DNA of 64,000 nucleotides, taken from the NCBI GenBank assembly GCA_964304625.1, contig OZ199840.1:7068001-7132000 (forward strand). The letters run 5' to 3'. The DNA comes from Kudoa neothunni (taxonomy: Eukaryota > Cnidaria). Both the position numbers and the translations under genes were made by a program. The notes under the pieces are model-generated. The model did not search any database. It had not been told where the DNA came from and saw only the letters and a program-made list of their open reading frames with translations. Shown here one piece after another: positions 1 to 12,229 of the stretch (the first letter of the stretch is position 1; each line of letters opens with the position of its first letter).

Positions 1-676
1 GAATACAATAAAAACTAATTACGCCTGAATATTTTTTATCCTTTGTAGTTAAATGAACTAGTGAATTCATTCAATTAATTCATACTTCGACAAAAAAGGG
101 GACCCGCTGAGTCTCTATGTAACGATTTTTTGCGAACTTTCTAGGGCTAGTATATTCTTATTTTATGTTCTTTTCGATTTTGCGTATATATGATGTATTG
201 TGCCGGATTTTGGCGAGAAAGTACAATTTCTGCCAAGGGAAGTGTGGCGGCTAAGCCTATTAACAATTATTATTTTGCGCGAGTCGCATAACGTGTCAGT
301 TTTTTGAATCTGTCTTTTGTGCTGCCGCTTCAGGAAGTTATCGAATATTAAGAAGTTTGTTGCATATGTACGAAGAAGATTATGTTAGAATTACATCGTA
401 ATATTTAACACTCAATACCTAGAGATTTTAAATTAAAATTAAAATATAGATATATTTTATATGTAGATGAAATATTTTAGAACATTAAAATAAAAAAATT
501 GATATTCCTTATTACTACATGTTTGCGCATATAACCTATTTTATTCTATAGGATTAGGTTGATTTGAATCATGTACATTGGCGAGCTCACATTCATACTT
601 TATTGTTACGATCAGCGATAAGCAGGTGCAGTAAGTGATGAAAGTAGATTGGTCGACAAAATGGTATACTCTTAAG

Positions 677-1021
677 ACAGAGGTTTAGGAGATGATCAAG
701 ATAAACTGCTAACAAAACTTAACGATGCCAGAAAAATATTGCGACTTATACTGTTAATTTTGAAGTTTATGTATTTATTGAGCCTATAATCTACTTAACA
801 CGTACTGGAATCTATTTGCATTGCCTTGTATAATAGGATCGGCATTCTCTATATATACCAAAATACTCTCTCCGATTTTTCAGTACTTTTAGTTAAGAAT
901 TCAAGAATGTTACGTCCCAACCCCAGCAGTCGAAAGTCGGCACAAAGAACATCCTTGCTGAACCCTATAGATTGCTCAAAGTTAATGGATAGTAAATTTG
1001 AAGGCAGTGAAGATATTAATG
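677..1021 (+). CDS. Probable upstream exons of the RGS-domain gene
   Basis: Two open stretches have splice phases that fit each other and the RGS exon at 4063. Exon 677-752 follows an AAG acceptor and ends before GT at 753; its peptide contains KLLTKLNDARKILRL. Exon 837-1021 follows an ATAATAG acceptor and ends at a GTAATA donor; its peptide contains MLRPNPSSRKSAQRTS and an acidic end. The last base plus the first two bases at 4063 make one Gly codon. A start at 571 is possible but needs an intron ending at 676. A start at Met 907 is simpler. The peptide is unrecognised. The 3-kb intron required would be far longer than the 40-60 nt introns elsewhere in this gene, so these exons could belong to another gene. 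Confidence 0.4.
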
Positions 1022-2720
1022 GTAATATTTTATAATTCATTAAAGATTTATAATATTGGGATAATGTTAATTGGTTTGAATATCTGTGGACTTTAAAGAG
1101 CCCATACAATTAATTTCACTAATTGTGCACCTATTAGCTCGATTTTGACATTACTAAATGGTACAGATTTTATAAAATTAGGCATATTGTTTGTGTTATA
1201 TTTATCCTTTATTTACTGTAAAGTGGGCAGTTTAAATTAATTCCAAACTTAATAAAATAAATAAACATATTTTGCGACAAAATTTTACCAATTTATAATA
1301 GTTTCGATAATCATACAAATTTTTAATGTTAATATTTAAGTAATGCTTGAACCACATTAATCCAATATGGAGCTAATCTATGCACGACAAGATCTCGATA
1401 TTGCGTAGCCTCCCCTTGGTCCCCAAACGTTACGCAATCGCAATGCCGAATACATGCGCAATTATATAATTTTTTGGATCCAATGAATTATTTAAATTAA
1501 GAGTAACTAGAACTCTTTTAATTTATTATTATCTTAGTCCATTTTGAGGTGTATGTTAAGAAATTCTATCTTTGTTATAACTGAGAAACACATTTATAAT
1601 TTAATTAATGGCATTCTTTTAACCAGAAATTTACAGTGTTTCATCAATCACCACAAACTTGTTATCTTCATCAAATTTTTAAACCTCGTGTTTTTTTATA
1701 AATAAAGTTACAAAATTTTTTATTTGAAATCATGTTTTCTTCCGTTATAATTAAGTTCTCCGTTCAGTCATCCTATGAAAAGATTAATAGGGATAGCGCT
1801 CCAAAATTACATTTAATAATACAATAGACTTTATTTTCTATAAGATTGACATTTAAATAATGTTTGAGTAAAATATAATTTCAAATTTAATTTCTTAAGA
1901 CAAGAATGAATGGATCTTTAATACGTTTTCTAGGGTTTATTAAGCTCACTATTTTTATATCATATTTATTGATTGCGATCATGCTAACTTATGTTGTTTA
2001 TGAATATAATACTAAATATGATTTAACGTATATTTCAATCATAGAAATGCTGAGTAATCCATTGCAAGACTACATAGTTCTAAGATAAATCAGTTGAACC
2101 AAGCTTATGGAGTTTTTGAACATAATTCCTGTATTAAAAATTTTAAAACCCCACTGAAACCTTTGATACCAATTCATATAGTCTAGAGCTTTGCAACTTT
2201 AATTATTTAGAATACTGAATTTATTTTCACTTTTCCCTTCATCGCATTCAGCCTGTTAGAGGGTTGTTTTCAGTAAGTTCATATTTTCATGAATCTAGTG
2301 CCATTATAGTTCAAGTGATATTTTAAATTTAGATATAATTTTTTGTAGGAAAAATTAGATCAAAAAATTGAATAATTTTCCTTAAATTATAGGAACTATA
2401 ATGCGCATCCTTTCATTAGGCAAGATCAGATTGTCCAAAGTCCTAGTTTTTTAACGCTATATTTATTTTATTGATTTATGGAATCGTATACATTAGTTTT
2501 TCGACTCAAACTTAATGAGAGTTTAGGTAAAATGCACATTGGAGAAGTACACAATTCAAGGATTACGCGATTAAAAAACAGACAATAGTTGCGAAAGTCA
2601 ACGTTATTCTCCATTTGAATATTTTGATAATTAAAAGTTATTTTAAATATATACTTTAGATTTCTTTTGATAATTACCGGCAAGTGAAGCACTTTAATAA
2701 ATAGGTTAAATAAGAGATCA
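1022..2720. other. No supported gene; probable long intron of the RGS gene
   Basis: This AT-rich stretch shows no protein or RNA I recognise. A 60-codon frame at 1906-2088 (plus) encodes one hydrophobic span near residues 8-30, but nothing else supports it. Near 1383-1440 a short TCGATATTGCGTAG-type sequence resembles the ends of the pogo-like element at 59202 and may be a decayed relative. Confidence 0.4.
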
Positions 2721-3011
2721 ATGGTTTTTTGCCAGTGATCTGCGAAATTTGTCTGGGAACCACCAGCACCGAAAAAAGTGTAGAAATTAATAATAGGTAT
2801 CTACTTACAAATGCATGTTTTCTAAGTCCTTGGTGATGTTGAATAGGTATTAAGAATAATATATGCTATTGTTTTGTAAATAAATCCGTGAATTTTTTTT
2901 ATAAACATTGTGATTTATTCGTTACAATTCCTTTAATATATATGGGAATGTGCTCGACAATCTGAGCTTGTCAAGGGATCCGTGATTCCAAAAAGGTTGA
3001 AAACCACTGCC
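2721..3011. repeat. hAT-type MITE
   Basis: The left end reads CAATGGTTTTTTGCC and the right end reads GGTTGAAAACCACTG, an imperfect inverted pair of the classic hAT form (CAGTGGTTTTCAACC). The ~290-bp interior has no coding capacity. No clear 8-bp target duplication was found, so the exact ends are approximate. Confidence 0.5.
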
Positions 3012-4062
3012 TTAGAGGAGAATCTTGGAGCCCACGAGTTCACCTTTATATTATTCCGGAGAACTTTTGTTGTTAAATTTGTTATATATTGTATATATTC
3101 GATAGAATTTCACCCATTTTTAAATAAGTATTATCTATTGACTGATATAATAAAACTGGTTAAACTTTTGATGGAATTAACGAAAATGTAACAAATTTGA
3201 CAACACAATAATAGAAAGGTGGGTGCGTGGATCCAAAAGTTATCCTTTGAGGGTTAATTGTTGTATAGAGACGCTATTGGGGGATAAGGTATGGTTATAA
3301 ACAGGTCGAATAACCCTATCGAAAGTACAAAACTTCTGATACTCTAATAATACTAAAAATTAAACATACATATAATTTTCCCCGTTGTTTAATGGTGGTT
3401 TTTCGCGCTAATGTAATCGTATTACGCAATAATTATTCCGCTGTTTGCATATAAAAATATCGAAAAACTCGACTTTTATTATGGATGTAGATTTAGACCT
3501 TCGGTTTTTTAAATTGAATGTTGAAAATTTCGTGTCTTAATTATAAGGTACAATAGAGTAATTCTACGCTCAAATACGTACTTTCGCTCATTGATTGTAC
3601 GGACAACATCAGGATTTTTTATGAGGGTACATAATTTAAAACTCACGTTTTCCAATCTCAGTAAATATTAAGCGAGCTGAAATTCTTTAACTTTAAAAAT
3701 TTAGCACCTTTATTAAATAAATTAAAATACTTACTATGAACAAGGCACAGCTACAGTTAACAAAATCCCAGGCTTTTCTACGACCTCATGAGTTAATGCA
3801 TATAATACTTAACATTATACTCAAACAGTCTCGATTTTAAGGGAAAGATATGTTGATACTCAACAAAAATTCACAATATTCGAACTTTTAAGTTTCTACG
3901 TGTGGCCCATGATTATTTAATGGGTTAAGGCGAAAACAAACAAATTTTATTAATTGTTATATTTATGTTTTTTAATATAAATTTATAAAATTTTAACCAG
4001 GTTGAATAATTTTTTCCCAATAAACAGTATCTAAAAAGGCGACTATTCTAATACTTATTTAG
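3012..4062. other. No gene seen; probable intron up to the RGS exon
   Basis: AT-rich DNA without recognisable coding or repeat structure. It ends in a TTTAG acceptor directly before the exon at 4063. Confidence 0.4.
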
Positions 4063-5745
4063 GAGATAAAAAACCAAGGAGAAGTTTTTGTACTTCCGAT
4101 AAATTACAACTAAGAAAAAGCATAACCAATAGTTTAACAATGAAAGGGAATATCAGAATTCAATTCTTTAATAAGAACCAAATACATTGTTTTAAAGTAT
4201 TGCAAAGACGCCCTCCTATGCCGTCTATCGTTATAAATACTAACAATAATCAACTTGAATCAAACCAGAAATCAATCTCCTATTATGATTTTAGTACGAA
4301 GAAAGTAGATTTTAAGGAGGCAATTCTCGAAAACACTACTTTAAGAGAATTGTTTTATCAATTTGTAAAATCAGAACGTTCAGAAGAAAACCTGGAGTTT
4401 TACATGGAGATAGAGAAGTTTAAGAAATTAGGTAGCAACACTGATGAGGTATAATATTAGTTAAAAATTATTTGATCAGTTTATTCCTGTCTTACAAATG
4501 AATTTTTAAGCTCAAAGAGAGATGCAAATATATATACGAGGAGTATCTAAAGAATGGTTCTGCAAAGATGATCAATGTGGATTATAATACAGTGAAGCAA
4601 GCCCAAAATTGCCTATCCAACCCAACGACAGATATGTTTGACAGAGCGCAAATTCAAGTACATCTCAAGTAGATTATTCTGATATTTAAATTCTTACAAA
4701 GGTTATCAATCTAATGCAGTCCGATTCGCTCAGTAGGTTTTTGAGCTCCAGTGTCTATAGGGAAATGATAGAATTTCCACATCTTTATTTCGACACAGTC
4801 ATAAGAATGCCAGCTGACCAGGTATTGTGAGAAATGTTATTACTGTTTATGCGGAATGGTTATCATGTTAGAATATGGAAAAAATATCAAAAGTTCAACG
4901 GTTCTTTGAAAAATGTAGAATTAAAAGCAGCAATTTAAATCTAGCTAAAAAATACACAAGTACTACATGAGTTTTATATCCGGTTCTGAAAACACTTACC
5001 AATTGTTTTTAGGTGATGAGATACTATTCGTCATTCCCGAATGTACTCCAAATGTAATATGTATCTTATTTTGATTACTGTTTTAATATCAAAAAATAAT
5101 TTAGGAAGTTTATGATAATCAAAAAACCGGCAAAATGATAAATATTTATTCAAACCAACAACTATACACATATTTTCCAAAACTGAAAAAAACGCTTAAA
5201 AATGCACTACAGTATCTACTTTCCAAAGATGAAATTAATAAAAATATTCGTTGTTTTAATCTCCCATTTTTGAGTGTATGAATTTTCAATACCAAAAATT
5301 CAATCAGATGTTTTAACAAATATTGATTTAGTTGGTTGATTCAGATTCCGACACCACTACGCTCAATGGACAAACGCTTATCACGCGAATTTATTCGAAT
5401 TTCAAGTATTTATTGAGATCAAACGAAATAATTCACTTATCATGTTTATGAATAGATTATTGGTTGGAGAAAAAGATTTAAAAGTTTATAATGTATATGC
5501 TCCTTCTGAAGATATTATTGGGGACATTTTAACCACTGTTCAAGATTATGTTGGTATAAAACTTGAAGAAAACATTTTCTATCAAGTATTTTAATGTCTT
5601 TTAAGAATTCATAAAAAATTTGTAGGCACCTGATCTTACAATCTGTTTGAGTGACCGAATAATTATGTATCAAGGTTGGGTAATCAAGGTAGAAAAAACA
5701 GATCAGGAACACTCAGAAAATGCATTTGAGAGTTATAAACTATAA
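4063..5745 (+). CDS. RGS-domain protein (regulator of G-protein signalling), multi-exon
   Basis: Exons 4063-4448, 4511-4657 and 4702-4821 join in phase and encode a canonical RGS domain: TLRELFYQF..SERSEENLEFY, then YEEYLKNGSAK, LSNPTTDMFDRAQ and INLMQSDSLSRFL..SVYREM. RGS domains bind activated G-alpha and speed GTP hydrolysis at the inner membrane face. Introns are 62 and 44 nt. Further exons are likely at 5013-5042, 5105-~5275, ~5345-5585 and 5626-5745 (stop 5743-5745). The join into the ~5345 exon does not fit in phase with the donors I can see, so that part is tentative. The C-terminal ~120 residues (with KVYNVYAPSEDI and DLTICLSDRIIMYQGW) match no family I know. The true start lies upstream. 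A host gene, not a mobile element. Confidence 0.82.
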
Positions 5746-5900
5746 TACTTTAACATTTCATAATATTAAAATAACCTATTTTACGATTAGATTTGTACAA
5801 TGATTTTATTGGTTTGATCCAATTTTTAACTAACCTTCTAAGGATGGTGATCGGAAACATTGCTTTCCGGCGCAGGTTCGTTACTATAGTCTCGTATGTA
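5746..5900. other. 3' flank of the RGS gene
   Basis: Short AT-rich spacer between the RGS stop codon and the Tigger end. No separate feature is seen. Confidence 0.4.
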
Positions 5901-5903
5901 TAT

Positions 5904-7715
5904 CAGGTACGTTGGGTAACCGATTTTATGTACCCAATTAACGCATGCACAAAAAATTAGATTTTGGTAGTTTGTTCAATTTTATCACGGTTTTTATAAA
6001 TTAAAAAAATAAATTCAATAAAATTTGTAATATATTTGTATATACACAGGAATATTTAATTTCTAATTTAGTTTCTAGACATGGAAAAATCCTGTAATTT
6101 TCGACTGATGTAAGTTCTTCAATGATGTTTCATAAATTTCTTCTTCAATTTCACATAAATTGTATTTTTCATTGCCACTGGCTTTTAAATATGCTTTTGA
6201 TTTTTCCGCACAATCATTCTCTTCTTTAGATAAAACTTTAATAGGTGTTGGTGCTATCTCTTCCTGTTCGAGATATTCAATAGTTGTTTGTACAACGTCG
6301 TTATTTTCGTTTATATCACCAATTAAATCTTCCACAATCTCCTCCTCGTGTATTATTTCGTCAATTTTATCCTTAATTTTTTCATCCATATCTGATAATT
6401 TGGTCGTTGATTCGGCACTTAAATTTGACTCATTTGGAATAAAGAATGCTTTGTTAAAGCTATTGACTATGACTGGTTCCATAACTTTTTCCCAAGACAT
6501 TTTGATAAGCACGTGTGCATCGAGTATATTTGGAGGAGTCGCATCAAGGCCATTCTCTATTCGTGACATGTATCAATGTGTCATAGAGTTTTGTGGTGCG
6601 ATTTTAACGATTGTATAATGCCATGATTCATTGGCTGTAATACGATTGTATTTTTTGGGAAAAAGGTATGTAACAATACTACGCGTACATTAAACAGGGA
6701 GCGGCGGCTCTGTTGAACCACTAATAACCTATATAGTATGGAGTCATATTGGTGCATTTATTCAGTGAGTATCTATTCGCTATAAGGTAATATGGATATT
6801 TGATAAATCACATTGAGTATGACAAGACGCGTTGTCCATGAGCAACGAGACTTTTTTATTCTTACGTTTAAGATGTCCGTTTAGAATATTCAAATATTCT
6901 TCTTTGAATATTATTGTAGTCACTCATGTTTTCCGGTTACTTTTATAGGCTAAAGGTAACACTACAACGCCCTTGAAACAACGGGGTTTGATGAAAGGAC
7001 CAATAACAAGCGGCTCTAATTTTTCTCCTGATCCTGACATCGAAGCACCAAGTAAAATGGTCGCTCTTTTTTTGATTTTTTGGATCACATTATTTTATTC
7101 CTTTGAAGCAACATAGCTCTTACATGTTAAATTGTTATGAATATAAAGTTGCCTAATTGGTTACCTCTTTGGCGTTGATAGTAAGGCCCTGTTTCATCTA
7201 AATTATACACGCAGTCAGGTGAGAAGCCAGGTAAAACGTCAGCTAAATGAAATTTCCAGTCATCAAAAACTTTGGCATCTACTGAGGCAGATTCAACTTG
7301 GAAAGTAATTCTTTCCAGGTTAAAACGACTTTAAATCCTCTAAACCAGCCGGTGGTAACATTAGAATACTCGTTGCTTGATCTGGCGATCTCATTTCGTT
7401 TACAAATGATGTCATAAATTGAAAGCTCAACGTTACTTCTTCTCATTGTGTTAAACCAATCATAAACAGCTTCATCAATATCGTTCTCCTTTCCTGGTTT
7501 AAGATTCTTTCTGTTAGTTGAAATTAAACCCAATTCAACGTTTGTTGTAATTCCATCTCCTTTACTAAGAATACTATCCAGCGATGATATTGTCGGTAAG
7601 TTAAATTTTTTTATTGTGGCTGCGTTTGCTCCTTCCTTCATTAATGTATCATAATATCTTATTATTTCAAATTTTTCTTTCAATGTACGATACTTTTTTG
7701 TTCTATTCACCATAC
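5904..7715 (-). mobile_element. Decayed Tigger (pogo-type) transposon
   Basis: Minus-strand relative of the better preserved Tigger at 47831-49773. The N-terminal DNA-binding part runs from Met at 7713 (YRTLKEKFEIIRYYD, helix-turn-helix type, then TTGWFRGFK). A DDE-domain piece near 6930-7080 includes PLVIGPFIKPRCF. The C-terminal part is 6569-6075 (LDAHVLIKMSWEKVM then an acidic tail). It needs several frame changes, so it is dead. A 3' terminal-repeat-like stretch at 5904-5950 (CAGGTACGTTGGGTAACCG) matches the Tigger end only loosely. The 5' side is interrupted at a TTAA by a piggyBac-type end three bases before the start codon. Confidence 0.8.
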
Positions 7716-7719
7716 TTAA

Positions 7720-7760
7720 CCCTCCCTGTCCGAAGCGGGGTCCATTAGGGACCCCAATTT
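7720..7760. mobile_element. piggyBac-type MITE, left end only
   Basis: TTAA (7716-7719) is followed by CCCTCCCTGTCCGAAGC and a subterminal palindrome at 7737-7755, GGGGTC..GACCCC in form. That is the architecture of the other piggyBac ends in this window. The matching right end was not located; the sequence is unassigned up to the piggyBac at 8435. It lies inside the Tigger copy, just upstream of its start codon. Confidence 0.6.
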
Positions 7761-8430
7761 CAGTAATTTTCGCGTTACTCTGAAACTGAACCATTGACTT
7801 CTTAACTGTTCCAGGAATGCCTCAATGAGGTTAAAAAGTAAGTATAGAAACTATAATTTTTTTTCTAAGTTAAAAAATATGCCTTAGCGATTATATTTAT
7901 TTCAGAATCCGCATATTTATTCCTATAGGATTTCAAGAAAAATGGTCCATTATATGCATATTAATCTATTTTACTTATTTTTATATATAAATTTTGTTTA
8001 ATTGATTTTTAAGCCATATATACATAAGGTTTATACATACTTCGACATAATAGGAGATTAGCGAGAATTCATCCGTACCGCGCTTCTTGGTTGGTAGGCT
8101 CCTGTTTCTCTAAAGAATCTTTGTTTGCCAACAATAAATTAGTCCATGATTCATTACTTGCAATATAACTATTAGAATCTTAGTGTATCATCTGAGGGTT
8201 CCGTAAGTTTTATTCGGCGAAATGTAAATTGATAGAGCATAAAGTATTTTGCGAATAATTGTTCTATTGCAAATTTAATAAGCAATAGGACCTATCAATG
8301 ATTTTTCAAAATAGTCCGAAATAATGGCTATTAATATTTGTATTGAGTATATAACAGTAGTTAAAGCACCGTGTGTTTACTGATTATTGATATCGACATG
8401 TATGTGCTACGAATTATTCGTATAGAAGCG
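7761..8430. other. Unassigned, transposon-derived spacer
   Basis: No open frame or convincing repeat. It may hold the body of the MITE that begins at 7720 and remains of the Tigger 5' end. Confidence 0.3.
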
Positions 8431-8434
8431 TTAA

Positions 8435-10746
8435 CCCTTTGAGACCTGAAAATCAAGGAGTCAGAAAATATTTTTTTTAAATGTCAAAATATCTAAAAAA
8501 TTAAAATTAATAACATATATAAAAATTAAAGAAATATTTAATTAGGAAGTCTATTAAACTTAATGGTGCCATGTGGCACTATTCGGAGACACCTTGGTCT
8601 CAAAAATTTAAAAAACATTGTCGTTCCCAAAAAATACACGTATAACAGATAAACGTAATATAAAAATCTATTTTTTTGTATGATAGTCTAAGAAACAGTT
8701 TCTATTTATATTTAAGCATAAGTGGACATCGCATTTGAGACACATTGTTATGGAATGCAGTCCACAGAATTTATATCTTACTTTGGCCGTTGTGCATTCT
8801 GGGAAATGAGAGATTTGGTCAAATCGTACATTTTTAATTATCTTTGACTCAGAAAGATTATAGACCCTAGCTGTCATTGGAATTAGTGTGTTAACAAAAT
8901 CGGATGTGGACGGCCAACCTCCCTTCCTCATCATATTTAATACCTGATTCACATGCATCAATTGCTCGCTCATCGAAGCGCTAAAATCCATTAAACAGCA
9001 ATATTTTTGGCAGAAATTTCGTTTAGCAAACATTGGCGTTTGTAGGCAAGCCACCTGTTAAGGATACACAAATTAATGGCCCACAAAAATATCCTCTTGA
9101 ACCATTTTTTGGATTTATGGTCCAATCGATAAAGAGCCATCAGCATGTCAAAAAAGTCCACTCCACCCATGTTTCGATTGTACATTTTGATCATATGTGG
9201 GAAATTGATTTTTACAGCTTTTTTCTCCTTTCGATCGTATCTGTCGATAGTGCTCATAGGAGAAATAGAGTGAGCGGTCGATATCACAGTACGACGGAGC
9301 TGTCTAACCAACGCACAGTGTTAATTTTTGAATCTTTATCTACATATAGCGCGTATTCGTATCTGCCCCTTTTCAATTTTTAAAGGTCTTATCATCACTG
9401 ATAGGACAATTACGGAGGCGATTTCTTCTCATCGTACTCGTAGAGTGATGACCCATTTTGAGTAGAATCGAATGCAGCGGGAGCGTTGAAAAATAATTAT
9501 CAAAATATTGGTGGTGTGTGTTTCCTTTTTCAATAGACTGGGCCAATTTTAAAACGATGTCGGAGGATCGAAAACCCGAGCTTTCGCCATCATAAGTAAA
9601 ATTGCCATCTTCAAAAAAAAGTCGTGGACAATACCACCAGACCCATTTCTTGTAAATACCTTAAATCCCCATTTTGTAGGTTTGGATGGCAGATATCGTT
9701 TGAGGCCGGACTTACCTTTAAATGGAATCATCTGCTCATCCACGCATTAATTATAGTCGGGTTCAGTTTTCAAATAGGCCTCTCGAATGATGTCTAATAG
9801 GGGCCTCAACTTCAAAACTCGATCATAATCCCTGTGGGTACAGGATTTAACAATATTGTTATCGCAAAAATGAATGAATTTTTGCATATCCATGAAGCGA
9901 TCTCTCGACATTTCCTCAGCTATAATTGTTATGTTGAGTTCAGCACTCCAATAGCTCCTTATTCTAGGTAGTTTAATAATGGCCATTCTTATAAGCATTC
10001 CAATGAATAACTTTATTTCGTTTACGGTAGTTCGAAACGACGAGTTTTTTTCTATGAAATACTTATTAGTTTCTTTACAAATTAATTCAAATAATTTGTC
10101 GGAAAAGAACATATTAAAATATGAATAAGGATCCAAAATATTCTCTTTTTTGAGTTTCTCATTTATGAGGACGCTTTCATCTACCACATTTAATGAGTTT
10201 TTTATAAATCGTGATTTATGGTCGTTGATCCTACGTGTCAAAACTAGTATATCCGTGAGAATATCGGATTTCAAATTTTCGATTTCATCGTCAAATATAT
10301 CGGCATCAGGTAGTAATATTAACTCCTCAACAATATCCTCATTATCACTGATCTTTTCACCAAATCAGAGTCCGTGATAATGTTAATCCGACACAACAAC
10401 GTGGGCGCCGAATGGTGCCATATGACACCACGAATTAATCATTCACTGTAAACCTCGACATTTACGAATTATAATGGCGATATATATTTTTTAAATGAAA
10501 ATATAATAAATTTAAGAATATGATTCAATCGATCAAACATTACCTGTTTATTAGACAAAAAATATCGATTTAATTTGCATTTTGATTGATAAAAAAATAA
10601 TAAATACTGTTATTTGTTTTTTGATAAAATAAAGTGGCAATTAATAATGCACTTATAAGATATATTTATTCAGAAACACTAATACACGCCGAGAAATTTC
10701 CAAAACAACGCCATGGTGCCATATGGCACCATTCGGTCTTAAAGGG
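8435..10746 (-). mobile_element. piggyBac element 1, TTAA-bounded, inactive
   Basis: Flanked by TTAA at 8431-8434 and 10747-10750. The inverted ends are CCCTTTGAGACC and, reversed, CCCTTTAAGACC. The 2312-bp body carries a minus-strand transposase. A 16-bp palindrome, GGTGCCATATGGCACC, lies next to the right end (10715-10730). A variant follows at 10414-10429 and another next to the left end (8565-8579). It is a cut-and-paste element specific for TTAA. Confidence 0.93.
8668..10274 (-). pseudogene. piggyBac transposase (DDE_Tnp_1_7 type), broken
   Basis: Segments in order on the minus strand are: 10274-9747, the N-terminal domain with IGMLIRMAIIKLPRIRSYWS; 9743-9549, with DEQMIPFKGKSGLKRYLPSKP, a catalytic-Asp motif; 9311-8991, with NMGGVDFFDML; and 9054-8668, a Cys/His-rich tail with MCLKCDVHLCL and NCFLDYH. 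The tail layout resembles the PGBD2/3-like branch. The reading is interrupted by an in-frame TAA before the DEQ motif and by frame changes in the 9550-9310 interval and between the last two pieces. It cannot make a full transposase as read. Confidence 0.9.
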
Positions 10747-10939
10747 TTAAGCGTATGTTCCAGCAGTTTTGCAAGTACAGACATCAAAATATTTAAATAA
10801 CTTAGGTTTCCTCAAATTAAATTCTTTAATCTGATCATATTAACTCTTAAATATGCAAATAAATAAAAGTTCGTAAAAACGTAAAGGGAAGTAGCATTTA
10901 AAAATGTAAATACATTACTAATCAATGCACCTTTATAAT

Positions 10940-11084
10940 TTTTTTTTATTTTAATTTTGAAGGAATTAAAACGATGCAAGTTTTTCAGACACTGCTTTCT
11001 ATGAAATCTCAAAGCAAATTGCATGCGTCGCTACATATACTACTTCCGAAACAGTCCGATAATTTCTACAGAACGGCGCTTAAT
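10940..11084 (+). repeat. Dispersed ~140-bp repeat, copy A
   Basis: Closely matches 31543-31685 in the same orientation. The shared landmark ACAGTCCGATAATTTCTACA is identical in both copies. Merlin copy 1 sits directly at its right edge. Family unknown; it may be the end of a larger element. Confidence 0.7.
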
Positions 11085-12123
11085 GGCTAAACTGCAGTTG
11101 GGGGTATTTCTTCGGCAGTTATCGGATATAGTCGTGCAGAATAAAATAAAATATGTAAAATACATTATCAATGGAGATATAATTCATTAATTGTTAATAT
11201 ATATATTTAAAAGTTTCAATAATGAATTTTCTTTTTAAATGATATTCTGAGAGGTAAGAACCCATCAATTCTGACCTCTTGTTGGTGATGTGGCGATACT
11301 TTCTTTTCACTGTCCCCAAATGGCTTCGATGCGATTAGTATGAACTCCATCCATTCTTTTGAAGCCATCTTTATGGATCATAACTTCGTGTTGATAACCA
11401 ATAAGGGACAAATCCTTGTATCCCTTCCAACCATCCGTCCAAATCATCGAGCCCAATTCAACATTATTCAAGATGATATTTTCCAGCGTAGGTTTGTCTC
11501 GAACATCTGTAATTTGCTGGAAAATATTGCCATTGTTGTCAATTTTTCCAACAAGACTGGTTGACCAAAATTCTTCCACGATGGTATTTTCTTCTGCAGA
11601 TAAATGACTCATCGATTTGAACAACTAAGCCAGGAGAACCGATTTTTTCGCGATGGGAGTCTAAGTATTCAGAGTAAATTTCCCGGATATACTGCATCCA
11701 ATCAGTTACAGTGTGCTCAGAACCAATGTCCAGCTGTCTACATATTGTTCTATATGACATATTTATGTCGTTCAGATTAAAATACATCAGGGCAAATATC
11801 TGCCACAACGATAAATGTGACCCCTCAAAAAAGGTTCCATTTCTGATGGAACATTTCTTTTTGCAAACGCCGCAAAAAAATACGTACAAATCATTTTTAT
11901 TTTTTTGATTTATTAGATACATATCTGATGAACATTTATTGCACTTTTTAACTTTTGGCAGCAGCCCCAAATTTTGTAGCGTGTTAAAAAGTTTTTCAAA
12001 ATTGGATTTTAAAAGAAACAAGTCTTCTAATAACATAGTGTCTATTGAAAACTCCATTTTAAAAACTGTTGCACGAGTATATCCGATAACTGCCGAAGAA
12101 TTACCCCAAACTGCAGTTTAGCC
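11085..12123 (-). mobile_element. Merlin-superfamily element, copy 1
   Basis: Terminal inverted repeats of about 54 bp bound the element. Both begin GGCTAAACTGCAGTT and continue through TTCTTCGGCAGTTATCGGAT. The interior carries an IS1595/ISXO2-type transposase on the minus strand. Nearly identical to copy 2 at 29979-31009, which lies in the opposite orientation. No target duplication is visible. Confidence 0.9.
11200..12057 (-). pseudogene. Merlin transposase copy 1 (DDE_Tnp_IS1595 type)
   Basis: From Met at 12057: a zinc-ribbon region (CNKCSSDM and FFCGVCKKKCSIR), then helix-turn-helix and catalytic domains with VVQIDESFICRRKYHRGR, WTDGWKGYKDL and GVHTNRIEAIWG. The first Asp (IDES), the second Asp (WTDGW) and the RIEAIWG region are all visible. 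Two frame changes interrupt it: one after RGRILVNQ near 11560 and one after AIWGQ near 11307, beyond which KRKYRHITNKR continues. Both are also present in copy 2, so the amplified parent probably already carried them. Confidence 0.9.
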
Positions 12124-12185
12124 TAACAATTAATGTATCTATTATTTGATTTGTAAAATTTTTTAGTTGGTAAGCGTTTATATTA

Positions 12186-12212
12186 AAAGTACGTAGAATC
12201 CGTCAACCACTG
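12186..12212 (-). repeat. Isolated Tigger terminal repeat
   Basis: Reversed, this reads CAGTGGTTGACGGATTCTAC, the same as the left end of the Tigger at 47831. No paired end was found nearby. It could be the displaced 5' end of the Tigger at 5904-7715, split off by the piggyBac and Merlin insertions. Confidence 0.65.
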
Positions 12213-12229
12213 TGTAAAGCAAACCGGAA

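Noticed and set aside
571-752. Possible PEX11-like similarity (KLLTKLNDARKILRL)
   Set aside because: Too short and only a loose resemblance; in-frame stops upstream. Kept only as a candidate exon.
849-1109. 86-codon minus-strand frame
   Set aside because: The opposite strand has a phase-consistent exon with better composition.
1906-2088. 60-codon membrane-protein frame
   Set aside because: Hydrophobic frames arise easily in AT-rich DNA; no further support. Mentioned only within the intron entry.
6160-6618. 152-codon plus-strand open frame rich in Ser
   Set aside because: Antisense shadow of the acidic C-terminal part of the Tigger transposase on the minus strand.
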